Assembly (NCBI GenBank): GCA_940671915.1
Contig: CALNVZ010000218.1
Coordinates: 602,559 to 666,558, forward strand
DNA from: Paracentrotus lividus
Lineage: Eukaryota; Echinodermata; Echinoidea; Camarodonta; Echinidae
Reading direction: 5' to 3'
Length of the DNA stretch: 64,000 nucleotides
Shown: positions 1 through 10,511 of the stretch, piece by piece
Numbering within the stretch: the first letter of the stretch is position 1
Layout of the letters: each line of letters starts with the position of its first letter
Notes under the pieces: model-generated
What the model was told of the DNA's origin: nothing
The model's database searches: none
Seen by the model: only the letters and a program-made list of their open reading frames with translations
Made by a program: the position numbers and the translations under genes

Positions 1-149
1 CACACCATCAATTTGTGAACAAAATTCACGAATATAGATACAGCATACTTAATTTGTTTCTGAGTATTAACGCTGTCAGTCGAGTTCATGAAATCCACAA
101 TTTCCTCGTCATATACTGCTGAAATCTTCCGTTATTAACATCAATCTGG

Positions 150-420
150 CAACTAGTGGAGGCAGCCATTTGTCTGTTTACAAACAAAAATCAGCTGTTG
201 CGCACTTGGTCAGTGCTAGTGCAGTCTCGCCGAAAGTTTTCCCGTGGCATGCGCGCATGCAGTGGAGAATTTCAGGTAAAGCAGCAGAGTAGCACCGCTC
301 GCGCAACTCGCGCAACTTCGTGAATAGGGTGGGGGGGGGGGGTCGGAAAAACGTATAGTCCAGTTTTTCCCTAGGGAAAAATGTACTATGCGTGACGTCA
401 TGAAGAAAAACGAACTATTT
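150..420. promoter_or_regulatory. CpG-enriched, palindrome-rich promoter-like patch
   Basis: This patch is clearly richer in CpG than the AT-rich sequence on both sides. It holds a perfect 14-bp palindrome GCATGCGCGCATGC (247-260), a tandem 9-mer CTCGCGCAA twice (298-315), a G-run (about 329-342) and a perfect cAMP-response-element palindrome TGACGTCA (393-400). There is no credible ORF. A promoter or enhancer is an inference from composition and motifs only; no TSS can be placed and the strand is unknown. Confidence 0.3.
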
Positions 421-1319
421 CATGAAGAAACGTTTTTCTTAGTTAAACTATTCTTTTTCTCCTTGTGTACACTCTCAATGCAAACAATCTTAGATAAGGG
501 ATATAATACGATATATGTTTAAATGCCGATTATTCATAAATGAAATAAAAACGATTATTAGCTAACTATTACGAAGCATTGTATAAATAAAGTTACTCTG
601 TTGCCATGCCTAAACTATAGAATAAGGTACTGACGGAGTTTGTTTATCGGTCATGATTTACCATTTTAGCCCACGTAAATTCCAACGTATAGGACTGCAT
701 GCGACACATGTGATGAAGCCATCTCCTGTTATTAGATTCATTACAAACATTATACAGACCTGTTTCGCGTAGCATGCATGAATCACTTATGAAGCATACC
801 TATCTGCCAATATGACATGGGTGTGAAAATGGAATGCTAGTGAATGTATTTTAATAAATAAATAACTCTCAAGAGATTTTGATACATAGGCTACTTCTTT
901 TTCTCTCTCTAATCGCTGTTCAATTTCAGTCAATTTTGAATAAACAATCTGTATAATTAAATATAAATCAATCTTTGATTGTTCAGTTAGTTTTTATCCA
1001 CTAAGGGGGAGGAGGATTAATATCATGATAATTGTCCTTGTTCTGAGGTTTAACAATATAAAAGCATTTTGTTTTCTTTAATTTTATGTCTAGTTCAATT
1101 TAAGAATGAGATCTTTAAGTACTTTATTTTGACAAACAATTTGTAACCTATTTATTCTGTCCAAGGACCACATTTGCCCTTTTTTCACAATTTTATAAAT
1201 ATATTTTATATTCTTTCAAATGTAAGGTCATTTATAATTCCATGAATATGTAATTGCAATCATAATTGCGGGTACATATTATGCGGTAAAACATAAATAT
1301 ATAAATTTATATATATATT
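421..1319. other. AT-rich unique sequence, nothing recognised
   Basis: No ORF of note, no inverted or tandem repeat and no splice-like exon was seen. It runs directly into the TA-rich target site of the Tc1-like element. Confidence 0.6.
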
Positions 1320-1321
1320 TA

Positions 1322-2295
1322 CAGTGGTGGCCAAAATTACTAGAACACCTGAACCCACACAAAGTCTATGGGATTATCAATGCCCTAGTTCATTTGCCGA
1401 AATAAGATTAAAGATATCGTTTGTGTGCCATGAGCTTTCATAACTTTTTAGCATAGGGTCTTACGTATATTTTGATACCAAATTTATATAGTTTCGACCA
1501 TCTGGTAATGCGCAGCATTTAAAATACTTGCGCTATGCTCTTTTGGTTTCCCCATAGACTTTTGTATTAAACATGTAGTCCAAATTCAAAAAAGTAAAAT
1601 GCCAATTACATATGCCGATTGCTCAGAAAGTATTTGAGGTAGAAGTATGAAACTTACAAGGCTTAATTATTCTAATATACCTCAAATACCTGCAAAGTTT
1701 CAGAAAATTTGGTCAAATGGGGAGGGGTGGATTCGCTCCCTCCCTTGGTGGTGAGATGACCAAAGTAGCCATGCCCATTTGAGGTTAAGACTATTTTTTC
1801 ATTAAATGAGGGAATTTCATGAGCAATTCAAATATGTTGAAATATTAAGGGTCAGAGGAAAAGGGGACTTAAATAAGGGCTCTAAATTAAAAATTTGGGG
1901 CCCCTCACAAATAATTTTTAAAAAATCCCATAGAACATGTTACTACTTCACCCTATCGTATTGTGAATAACATTATTGACATTCTCATGAAACTTCCTTT
2001 CAGAAAATGTATACTTTTGTAGGGAGAGACTTGATATATTTAACGTTATGACATTTTGATCCTGATAGGGGCAAGATTTTTTTAGATTTTACAATTGGTA
2101 GCGTAACACAAAAAAGGCAATTAGGGGGCGATTTGGGGGCGAGTTCCAAACGCATGACTATTTTATTTAGGTTTTAAAGTATAATAATGACTTTTGTAGA
2201 CATTCCAGGCATTTTAAAGGTATTGAAATGGTCAACTGAATGAAAACAACTAAAATCTTTTAAATTTACTTGGTGTTCTAATAATTTTGGCCACC

Positions 2296-2299
<4 letters not shown>
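1322..2299. mobile_element. Non-autonomous Tc1/mariner-like element, 978 bp
   Basis: The terminal inverted repeats are about 28 bp. The left end begins CAGTGGTGGCCAAAATTACT (1322-1349) and the right end is its near-perfect complement, finishing TTTGGCCACCTCTG (2272-2299); 26 of 28 positions match. Both ends are flanked by TA (1320-1321 and 2300-2301), the target duplication of the Tc1/mariner superfamily. The interior has no transposase reading frame, so this is either a deletion derivative or a decayed copy. The insertion lies inside a TA-dinucleotide tract, which may be an older microsatellite or expansion from the TA target. Confidence 0.8.
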
Positions 2300-2368
<69 letters not shown>

Positions 2369-2400
2369 TATAATTATATATAAATTATAATTATATATAC
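2300..2400. repeat. (TA)n microsatellite
   Basis: A nearly pure TA run covers 2300-2364, followed by an AT-only imperfect repeat with TATAAATTATAAT units up to about 2400. It directly abuts the right end of the Tc1-like element. Confidence 0.95.
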
Positions 2401-2943
2401 TGTAGGTTATATATACTGTAGGTTTAGACATACCCTAATGATAATGTAATATTTTGTTATTGTTTTCTGTTCAGAAATCGGCTCAATAACATATATAAAC
2501 TGTTTATATTGCATGGTGCTGTGCATTGAATTACGTCTGCACTTTTGATTTAAGCATATAATCAACCAACAAATTAGAATACAGGAAAAAACTTCACAAA
2601 CAATATAAAATAACCGTTTATTCCCTTTAAGTATCAGGTAAAACGCCATCATGCGGTCACTTTGAAGTAACGTCTGAGCAATCAGCATTGTGAATAGATG
2701 AATAGATAAGTGTGTCTTTTCAATTATTATTGTTTACATTGCCTCAGCCGATAGCTATTTCATGCTGAAGATAATAGGAACACGTCCTTCTAATTCTGCA
2801 CAGCAACCCAACTATTAGTTTTAGCAGGAATAAGCTTATCCCATCGTTACAAGTGTCATGTTTTCACCTCAATAGTCTAGGGATGATATTATTTCAAAGC
2901 TTTGTATAACTGTACATAAATTACATGTACATTTACGGTACAC

Positions 2944-2949
<6 letters not shown>
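2401..2949. other. Unique AT-rich sequence
   Basis: Nothing beyond short chance ORFs was seen. A short local direct repeat (TATATACTGTAGGTT at about 2394-2423) ends the TA tract. Confidence 0.6.

Positions 2950-3003
<54 letters not shown>
2950..3003. repeat. Poly(A) run of 54
   Basis: An uninterrupted run of 54 A. No retroposon body, polyadenylation signal arrangement or flanking target duplication is evident, so it reads as a mononucleotide repeat rather than a clear retroposon tail. Confidence 0.95.
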
Positions 3004-3005
<2 letters not shown>

Positions 3006-3848
3006 CGAAGGGTAAGAATGGCCCAACTTTGGGTACTTTTGGGCTATTCCGGGTCAATTAGGGGTCTCATCACATGTAACAATTGACACAGAATGATGTA
3101 TGGCCCCAACAGACTCACATTGGAGTCATTTTATCCTTCATTTTTTTTTTTTTTTTCAGAGTGGATATTATGTTAGTAACTGGTCAGATCATGCGGTAAT
3201 AGGTCTGATAAACTTTGTTTGCGAGATGGATTGAAAATCTACGAGGGGATATCTCGACGAGAAATTTTAATATTGAATCAAATTAGAATAACATTTTATG
3301 CTGAACATGCTTTTCGCTCATTTCATTACAGCTGTTCTTTCTTGTCTTTAATTTAAATTTTATTTATAGATGCTAGCTACATATAAGACCTTATATGTGA
3401 ATTCATGTCACCAAAGGAATAATTTCATCCTACATCGATTCAATGTGAGCCCAAAGTAAACATGAGATGTGATAAGATATCTGATTTCATAAACGTGTCT
3501 TCCTTATCATATAATAAGCACTGAACATCGTTTGTATATTAGTTTGTTTGGGTTGAAAATCGTTCAAGGCATCTTTATATCGCTAATTCGTTATACGGAG
3601 CACTGCAACAAGGCAATAAGCCTTGTACATATAGTTATATTAAAATTAATCCTCCATACCCTAAATACGCTACCATGAAGCATTCATCGACTAATGATCC
3701 GATTTCAAGCCCTTTTTTTTAAATACAGTTCACATTGTTTCCTATAATTTATACAAGTAAAATATGATTTTTTTAAAAAAGAAAAAAAAAGAGAAGATAA
3801 TAACCATATTTTATTCTTAAAAAACAAAACAAAACAAAACAAAAAAAC
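3004..3848. other. Unique AT-rich sequence with homopolymer runs
   Basis: It contains a T-run at about 3140-3157 and an A-rich stretch with CAAAA units at 3775-3847. No gene or element was recognised. Confidence 0.55.
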
Positions 3849-3849
3849 T

Positions 3850-3990
3850 ATACACTCTGGGGTGATTCACTAACATTTAAAATCAACACAACCATGGGCC
3901 TATAGAACTATAACATGGCTATTGATCCTAAATTTGATTTTATCCCAGTTGGGATTGATTTTAGTTGTTAGTGAATCACCCCCGGGTATA
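3850..3990. mobile_element. Short palindromic MITE, about 140 bp
   Basis: The left arm contains GGGGTGATTCACTAAC (3859-3874) and the right arm its complement GTTAGTGAATCACCCC (3966-3981). Outer pairing extends to TATAC/GTATA, and inner pairing is imperfect over AAATCAAC-type sequence. There is no ORF. The form is that of a miniature inverted-repeat element; the superfamily is not determined. Confidence 0.6.
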
Positions 3991-4217
3991 CATGTAGCTT
4001 TGAACATGTAGGAAAATATTATTTTAAAAACCCATCTCCTGCATCAACCGCCATCCCATTATCGGAATATAATTACACTTCTTCCAATAATAGAGATGAT
4101 ATATATCACAGACGGGGTTAACGTTGTATTTTGTCTTTCGCAATATGTGATTCATCCCCTACCATCATGCCTACTCATTTCCCTGTAGAATAATCGTCAG
4201 ATTAGCGTAGAATACCA

Positions 4218-4610
4218 GTAATCATCATTATCTCTCACCCACGATCAGATATACCTGGAACAATGTGTAACTAATAATCAATATATTAGGATTAGGATAA
4301 CTATAATTATCTCCGGCTTGCAATCCAACATGAAATATTAGGATTAAAATTAATATTATCTCTCACCCACTATCCGACGCCTTAACTGTAACGGTTACTA
4401 ATGCATGAAAAAATGGGAATTAGATTAATGTTATTATTTCATCGCCCACTGTTCCATGTATTGCACGATGTGTGTAACTGTTATTAAAACATGAAATATT
4501 GGGATTATGATATTATCTCTCGTACATAATCCGATATAGTGCACGATTTGTGTAACGGTTATTAGAACATGCAATTATGTGATAAGGATTGCTGTAATTA
4601 TAAGTATCAT
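4218..4610. repeat. Diverged tandem repeat, unit about 76-85 bp
   Basis: Units beginning ACATGAAATATTRGGATTA recur at about 4328, 4404, 4489 and 4567, and there is a partial unit before the first. Each carries TATTATCTCTC-ACCCAC-like and TGTGTAACGGTTATTA-like blocks in the same order. Units are only about 75-85% alike by eye, so this is an old array. Confidence 0.65.
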
Positions 4611-5196
4611 GATCATAATTTTAAATATATAATTATGTATGTTCGTGTCTGGTGAAAATACTGCCTCATTTTGTATTCAATCAAATTGAATAAATATTTA
4701 TTTTCAATTCAATGTGATTTCTTTAACTAATACACTTTTAGCCTAATATGTTGTTGCCTGAATGCACCAGTAAAATGCATAAAATATAAAATGTCTTTTC
4801 GATGTTACCAATGCATCAAAATTGCTTCTAACTGAAGAACTGCAACGAATATCGAACATGAATATTCATAGTTTTCTAAACAATTACAAATGGGCGTGGC
4901 TTATCATCCTACCCCTGGCAAAGTTTTGTCAGTTCCTACGTGTTTTTATCTATGCCCCTCACCCTCACAGACACCAGACAATGGTAAAGAAGCTTAGCTG
5001 CTTATCTATCGATTAGAAACGTCACGGTAGCTTTACAAAACACCGTGGATGTTACTAATATCCACAAGGCTAGGTATATCTTATTATTATACCATTTCTA
5101 TACAAGCCCCCCCCCCCTCCTCCGTATATGAATTGCTATACTCCGGATGATAGTGCATCGCTGAACGTTCGCTTATCTACTAATACTTTTTTTCAG
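4611..5196. other. Unique sequence ending in a possible splice acceptor
   Basis: Mostly AT-rich with no convincing gene; the 64-codon frame at 4822-5016 looks like chance. A C-run lies at about 5107-5116. The end (5178-5196) reads TACTAAT, then a T-rich tract, then CAG, which resembles a 3' splice site, although the branch-like adenine is unusually close to the AG. Confidence 0.35.
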
Positions 5197-6113
5197 TGGC
5201 GTACACACACGCATTCTGGCAGTGACGAGCAGGCAGCTGGCCCGGGAGTCAACGCGTTGATGTTCGTGATAGCGCAAACTCTCTACCCGCCAAAATCTTC
5301 GATCTAACATCATTTTTCCTCTTTACGATCGTGTGCGTGAAATCGGCAGTCAACTTATGTCGGGTTTGTTAGTGAGCCTTCGTCTTCTGACTCTCCCCTC
5401 ATACCAATTTTGTTTATCGAACGAGGGATAAAATGACTTCGGGGGACTTTAGCAACGATTTTCAGTCTCTGAAATCAAATTAATAGAGGGAGGGAACGCT
5501 CCTGAAAGGATCTACGCGTTTTCTCAGCCTATTTCATTTCTCATTTATCACCATTACACTGACCGGAAATTGCTGGAAATGATGGTCTATTAATATTTCA
5601 AGACGTCAAACGGTGGATGATTGCCGAGTGTTTATTTTGTATTCTGATTGTCGTGAAGGAATATATCTGGACCTATTAAAATAAGGAATATATCCATTTC
5701 ATATTCAGGAGCATTGAAGTTCGAGGCGTTTATGCATTCAAAGTGGAGTTTAGTTCATGTTTTACATTTAAACGAAACACATTATTCTGATTCTTTGTAG
5801 AATTTGAAAGCGATATTGCATGTTATAAAACTTTACGCCAGAGAAAGAAAGAAGGAAAAGTTGGAACACTTTTTGGAGAGCTCCAGATCACTTCTGCTTT
5901 AATACAAGCACATTCTGTATTACATTACTTGCTCTTCATAAGTCCTTCCAGATCGGCTGATATACAACCTCCAGTTTCTCTAGATTGACGTACTTCAGAA
6001 AAAGCTTTTGATTTCATTATTCCAGTGAATTCTGAAGACATTTACATCTGGTAGAGAATTCTCTATCACATCTATTTCTATTTTGTTATAATCAGCCGAC
6101 ATTTTCCTCAGAC
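5197..6113 (+). promoter_or_regulatory. Probable promoter / 5' UTR region of the signal-peptide gene
   Basis: The first part (about 5200-5480) carries roughly two dozen CpGs in under 300 bp, against a CpG-poor background, and the whole block is free of microsatellites. A TATAAAA box-like sequence sits at 5824-5830, about 290 bp before the start codon. The block could be promoter plus a short 5' UTR using the TATA-like site, or a longer 5' UTR exon starting after the acceptor-like CAG at 5196. A second acceptor-like sequence (ATTTTCCTCAG, ending 6111) directly precedes the ATG, so an intron in the 5' UTR is also possible. cDNA would be needed to choose. Confidence 0.4.
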
Positions 6114-6243
6114 ATGCCCGACGTTTTAGGATTGTCTGTGAGGATGTCACACATGGCGTCTCGGGGTGGTCGGATGCTTAGGACATGGATTCTTCTATGG
6201 CTATGCTTCTGGCCAACCATTCAGAGTGTGGATATCACAATTG
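6114..6243 (+). CDS. First coding exon of a secreted or membrane protein (signal peptide)
   Basis: The frame opens with ATG at 6114 and encodes 43 codons plus one base before a consensus donor, G|GTAAGT at 6243/6244, so the intron is phase 1 and splits a Gly-like codon. Residues 1-20 are polar with basic residues. Residues 21-38 (MLRTWILLWLCFWPTIQS) form a hydrophobic core with a plausible signal-peptidase site after Ser, and the mature chain would begin VDITIG. In-frame Met residues at 11, 14 and 21 are alternative starts; any of them keeps the signal peptide. Reading continues past the donor only into a GA microsatellite, which supports splicing there. A short exon ending just after a signal peptide at an 'x-I-x-I-G' segment, split within Gly, resembles the start of ionotropic glutamate receptor genes, where the ligand-binding amino-terminal domain begins in this way. 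That identity is speculative because 43 residues are too few. Confidence 0.6.
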
Positions 6244-6288
6244 GTAAGTTTACCATTCTCATTAATTATTCTTACTATGGATATATAC

Positions 6289-6296
<8 letters not shown>

Positions 6297-6343
<47 letters not shown>

Positions 6344-6364
6344 GACAGAGAGAGAGATAGAGAG
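6297..6364. repeat. (GA)n microsatellite
   Basis: A purine tract of AG repeats with a few C interruptions, about 50 bp into the intron after the signal-peptide exon. Confidence 0.95.
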
Positions 6365-7010
6365 TTGTGTTTCCCCCATTTTTTAAATAGTATAATATGA
6401 ATTCATGATATCAAATGAAAAAAAAAAAAAATAAAATAAAAAAGGGGTAAGCTGAATATACATGTACGTTGATGTGATAAATTTGCATCACGAGGCACGA
6501 AGTCTTGGGACTAGAAGAGATTTGAAGCTCCAACATTCGTGTTCTTTTCAGGCAGAATCTTTACCACAAGGCCATGAATAGACACGTAGAATTTTGAGAT
6601 AAGTATCGCAGCACTGCTAACATTAATGCTACAGTCACACAGACACTTACGTTTAGTTACGTTTTTGTTGTTTAATCGTTATTTCATATTCTATTCTCTC
6701 ATTTCTTATGCATTTCTTTGTTTTATTGGATGAACGAAATTATCACTATTTCCCCTGCTGACTATGATGGGAAGGCATCCGTGGGGATCTGCAGAAAAGA
6801 AAATAAGTTTTGGACGCAACCAGACGTAACTCAACGTAAGTGTCTGTGTGACTGCATCATAATAAAAACTGATTATGTTGCGTATCACCAGCAAAAATCC
6901 ACCGCGAGCTATTTTAATTTCATGGTCCATTGAATTATACTGTGATGTGTACAGATAAACATATTAGATAATATTCAAACGAATTAGAAATCAATGATAC
7001 AGAGATTATG
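6365..7010. other. Intronic/intergenic unique sequence
   Basis: An A-rich run is present near 6418-6444. Two overlapping opposite-strand ORFs of about 70 codons (6706-6933) show no recognisable protein and appear fortuitous. Confidence 0.5.
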
Positions 7011-7252
7011 AAGAGTTTTATTCCAAAAGGAGCTAAATCCATTTCTGATGAAAATTGAGTTATTGATATCAAACCATTGTTCAGACTGATGTCTTTGAAA
7101 AAGTAAAAAACCTAAATTCTGAGAGCAATTATTATAAAATGCACAATAAAATATTACATTCTATAGACACCTGTACAAAAAAGAAATGGCAAACAATGCC
7201 TTTTCTCAGAAGTGACAAGAGTGGATTTAGCTCCTTTTGGAATCAAAATCTT
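7011..7252. mobile_element. Family B MITE, copy 1 (about 240 bp)
   Basis: Terminal inverted repeats: the left arm has TTCCAAAAGGAGCTAAATCC (7021-7040) and the right arm its complement GGATTTAGCTCCTTTTGGAA (7223-7242), with pairing extending out to AAGA(G/T)TTT. The left inner sequence (GATGAAAATTGAGTTATTGA, 7048-7067) matches the complement of the right arm of copy 2, so the two lie in opposite orientation. There is no ORF. Confidence 0.75.
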
Positions 7253-7374
7253 AATAAAATGAAAAAGTGCAATCTGAGTGCGTTACGGAGTTAATTGTTT
7301 TATTCCTGATGAGACGTGTGAACAATATTTCATCTTTATTCGTAAAACATTATGGGAAACCTCGCGAATTAGAG

Positions 7375-7745
7375 ATGGCTTTAATGTGCATATTATGTTA
7401 ATGTCAAGTTCATAGTAACTTAATTATTCACACATTATAGAGCCATCAAGGTTATTATGGAAAGTAAAACTATCAAAATGAGTAAAACGTGCGAAAAGTA
7501 AAACGCGCGAATGAGAACATGGCTGCATTAAGTGCATATATATTAATGTCAGGTTCAATGTAATAAGTAACTTTATTATTCACACATTATAGTGCAAGCA
7601 AGGTTATTAACAAGTATGGAATATAAAACAATCGAATGAGTAAAACGCGCGAATGAAAACATGGCCGTAAATTATAAAAATGTCAAGTTCAATGTAATAA
7701 TTAACTTAATTATTCACACATTATAGTGCAATCAAGGCTAATAAC
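7375..7745. repeat. Tandem repeat, three units of about 134-145 bp
   Basis: The block AATGTCAAGTTCA followed by TTATTCACACATTATAG occurs at about 7400-7440, 7545-7593 and 7679-7727. Between the blocks are AAAACG(T/C)GCGAATG-type segments. Periods are about 145 and 134 bp and units are similar but not identical. Confidence 0.75.
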
Positions 7746-8823
7746 GAACATAGAAAGTTAAGCTTTTGATGTTTAGTATGTGCCTACCTTGCGGTCATGA
7801 TATTAAATTCACATTTAAAGAATTTATTGTTAACGTTGCGCTTATTGAGAGTGGTAATGGGCGTATGGCGACTTAATTACACTCAGTATTATGTATCAAA
7901 TCTCAATGGAAAAATATGATATATCTAATTTGGACGTTAAAATGTGGAAGTTGGCTTCTAAAAGGCACAAAACTTAACACTTATCTGCTGAATACTTAGC
8001 AAACATTTTGCTCATGAAATGATCTCATTTACACCATGTAGACAATATACTCTGTATAAATTCGGTTCGTTTGTGCTTCATTAGTACATTGTGTGTAGAA
8101 GTTCTTTAGGCGGCATCATTAAAACTGCATTATCATGTCACCTCGGGTTTAAATTTGTTTAGATTACTCGAACAATTGCACTTTATTACTCTGGGAGACC
8201 GAAAGGGCATTTTGAGATTTTGCAATAATACATTTTTTGGCTTAATTGACTGGATTAAAAAAAAAAAAAAAAAAAACATTAATGCACTCTTGCAGATTTT
8301 CCGTTAAAGCTTTACCGACCCCCTTCCCCTTTTTTATCTTTTAAAATTGAGAATATATTAGGTTGGTTTTAAAAAAAAATGATGCCATCATTTTAGCAAA
8401 AATATTTAAAAATTAGTGAAACGGTCTTGGCACTTTCGTCTGATTTTCTGTTCTGCTAAATTTATTTTAAAGTGACATAGATATCCGAGTATACACTTAT
8501 ACTCGTTCTCTGCAAACTTAAGTGGGAGTTTCTATAATGGCGCTTTTCACAAGTTACATGCATTATCTTCCAATGATCTCCTGATCACAATGAGATGAAA
8601 ATGTACTCATAATCATGCTCATGACTAGAGGCATGAATTCACAAGTAACTGTTCAGACAAAGTGAAGTCTCAAACAGATTTCCGAAGAAAACTGTGGGTA
8701 AAAATAGCCGGATCGTTGTAACATTAGCTCATTTCGGGTCATGATTAAAAGGGATCCTGTGGTGTTTAATTTGCTCTTGACGAAACACCACTTTGTGAGT
8801 GATAACATATATAACCAGCGGCA
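7746..8823. other. Unique AT-rich sequence
   Basis: Contains an A-run of 20 (8257-8276). No gene or repeat element was recognised. Confidence 0.55.
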
Positions 8824-9059
8824 ATGCCATGTAACACAAAGAGTTACGATTGATAAAAAGCTACAATTTTTTTTTCTCGGTAACCTCATTTGGAAATCAG
8901 GCATAGTCATGGATTAGGATTTGGATATGATTAAGATAATGGTTAATGCTAGGGTTAGGATTAAGATCATTAATTTCGGAGCATCCTGTCCGTGGTTAGG
9001 CCACCGAGAAAAAAAATTGTAACTTTTTATCAATCGTAAGTCTTTGTGTTACAGGGCAC
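8824..9059. mobile_element. Family A-related foldback element, long variant (about 236 bp)
   Basis: Two arms of about 58 bp pair almost perfectly: 8825-8883 against 9001-9058. The outer end is TGCC(A/C)TGTAACACAAAG and the arm carries TTACGATTGATAAAAAG. The ends match the roughly 130-bp family A MITEs, but a unique spacer of about 115 bp, containing TTAGGATT-type motifs, sits in the middle, making this copy about 100 bp longer. Confidence 0.75.
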
Positions 9060-9896
9060 AGGGGGAACACAAGTCATGCAGATGATGAAGATATCGTGTA
9101 TATCTACATGTATAGCGGGGGTGTCAGTTGAAACAATGATTGTATAAAAATCCCATGCCACTTGTTGGTGTAAGAATATTGAAGGCATGACCTTTATCAA
9201 AGTGCAATTTTCAACCTTTTCTCCCTTCAAAATTCGGTTGAATTCGTGATGCCTGTAAGCACAAAATGTCAGTCAAAAGATCATTGTGACATTCTTAGTA
9301 TTTTGTCTTTTCAAAAATAAAAGGGAAGTCCGCCCAGAAAAAAAAAAAAAAAAAAAATTGGTTGGGGAAAGAAATTGGTTAAATGTCCACTGTATATCCC
9401 ACAAAGGTTAGAAATGATTGTATGAATTTCATTTTTTGACGTCATCTATTAGGTGCTTTCTTGTATGTTTAGTACTCTAAAGTCCATCAATTGCGATTTT
9501 ACCATTCTATGTCTCATTCGATATATAGCACATCTTTTTATACAAGCTTCAAGTAATGAACCACGAAAAGCGCAAGCAGGCACCTTATTATCTTTCTTTT
9601 TTTTTCAGATTTGTGTAAAATCTTCATTGAATTGTTCTTTTCCTTTTGTTCTGCAATTAAAACAAACCTAACTACATTTTGGACATTTCCTTTAAATGCA
9701 TATGCACACCATTCGTGCTTTTCATAAAATAAAGCTCTACACAGGTGAATATCATATCCATCAACCTGTCATTAGCTTCTTTAACCCATTCCCCATGGGC
9801 ATCGATTGTGTGCTGAATTAATCATAGTAAAATGAGCGAATTTGGGACTTGATGTGTTAAAGATAACCTAGTGCTTTGTTGTGGGAAAGATTTGAA
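9060..9896. other. Unique sequence
   Basis: Contains an A-run (9340-9357) and a perfect CRE-like TGACGTCA (9437-9444). No gene is supported. Confidence 0.5.
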
Positions 9897-9927
9897 ATAA
9901 TAATAATTATAATAATAATAATAATAA
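9897..9927. repeat. (AAT)n microsatellite
   Basis: Imperfect AAT repeats, about 31 bp. Confidence 0.85.
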
Positions 9928-9965
9928 ATCGTTAGCTTTCCTATTATTTGAATGCTATTTAGGAA

Positions 9966-10234
9966 GAATATCATGGTTAAAAGGCCCACTGCGAAGGATT
10001 GCTTTTCAATTTCCCTAATATGACCAAAATAATGTATAGTCCCATACTTGTATTTCTGTGTGTAACTCATGTGACTCTAAGCAGAATTGGGTTAATTTCT
10101 TTTCCTTTTGGGGATTCCAAAGCCTCACAGCACACAATAATGCTCAGGTGAATTGTTATCACCCTTTTCCAATCACTTTGAGACAGTGTTTCCCGCATTT
10201 CAATCTCATGACTAGATCAATAATTTCACTTTAA
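9966..10234 (+). repeat. Dispersed repeat family C, copy 1
   Basis: A segment of about 270 bp matches 26798-27103 in the same orientation and order of blocks. Shared blocks include GAATATCAT, a CCACTG-GAAGGAT block, GTATTTCTGTG, TAAGCAGAATTGGGTTAATT, CAGTGTTT and TTTCACTTTAA. Copies are diverged with several indels. No terminal repeats were seen, so the class is unknown; an old retroposon or decayed DNA element are both possible. Confidence 0.7.
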
Positions 10235-10374
10235 AGAGACATGAAGACTATCCCTCAAGTAGAAATAAAGCAAACTATTGCAATATTCATGTTGAATGTC
10301 TCACGGCATGAGGCTTACTCTTAAAATATGTATGATCTGACTTTCACAAAGCAGTCAACCTTAGTTGGTTGTCT

Positions 10375-10511
10375 GTGCCCAGGGGCTTTTAATCACGAAA
10401 CATACGACCCATCTTATGATTGCCAGCAATCGTAAGTCTATGGAAAACCTTGCAGAGAGGAGTTACGATCGATGCTAAGATTGGTCGTATCTCTTTTATG
10501 TAACAGGACAC
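10375..10511 (+). mobile_element. Family A MITE, copy 2 (about 137 bp)
   Basis: Ends are GTGCCC and a diverged AACAGGACAC. The inner blocks CAATCGTAAGTCTATGG and AGTTACGATCGATG identify the family and orientation. The left arm is more decayed than in other copies. A direct repeat AAAGCAGTCAACCT lies about a dozen bases outside each end (about 10348 and 10523). Confidence 0.75.

Noticed and set aside
2950..3003. Retroposon poly(A) tail
   Set aside because: No body, no pol III or pol II transcript features and no target duplication; reads as a mononucleotide repeat.
6706..6933. Overlapping 71-74 codon ORFs on both strands after the first exon
   Set aside because: Mutual shadows with no acceptor in the correct phase and no recognisable domain.
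7375..7745. CRISPR-like regularly spaced repeats
   Set aside because: Only three units of about 140 bp with related spacers in a eukaryotic context; an ordinary tandem repeat.
9590..9671. Possible exon after TTTTTTTTTCAG
   Set aside because: The frame is AT-driven, lacks a donor and gives no recognisable protein.
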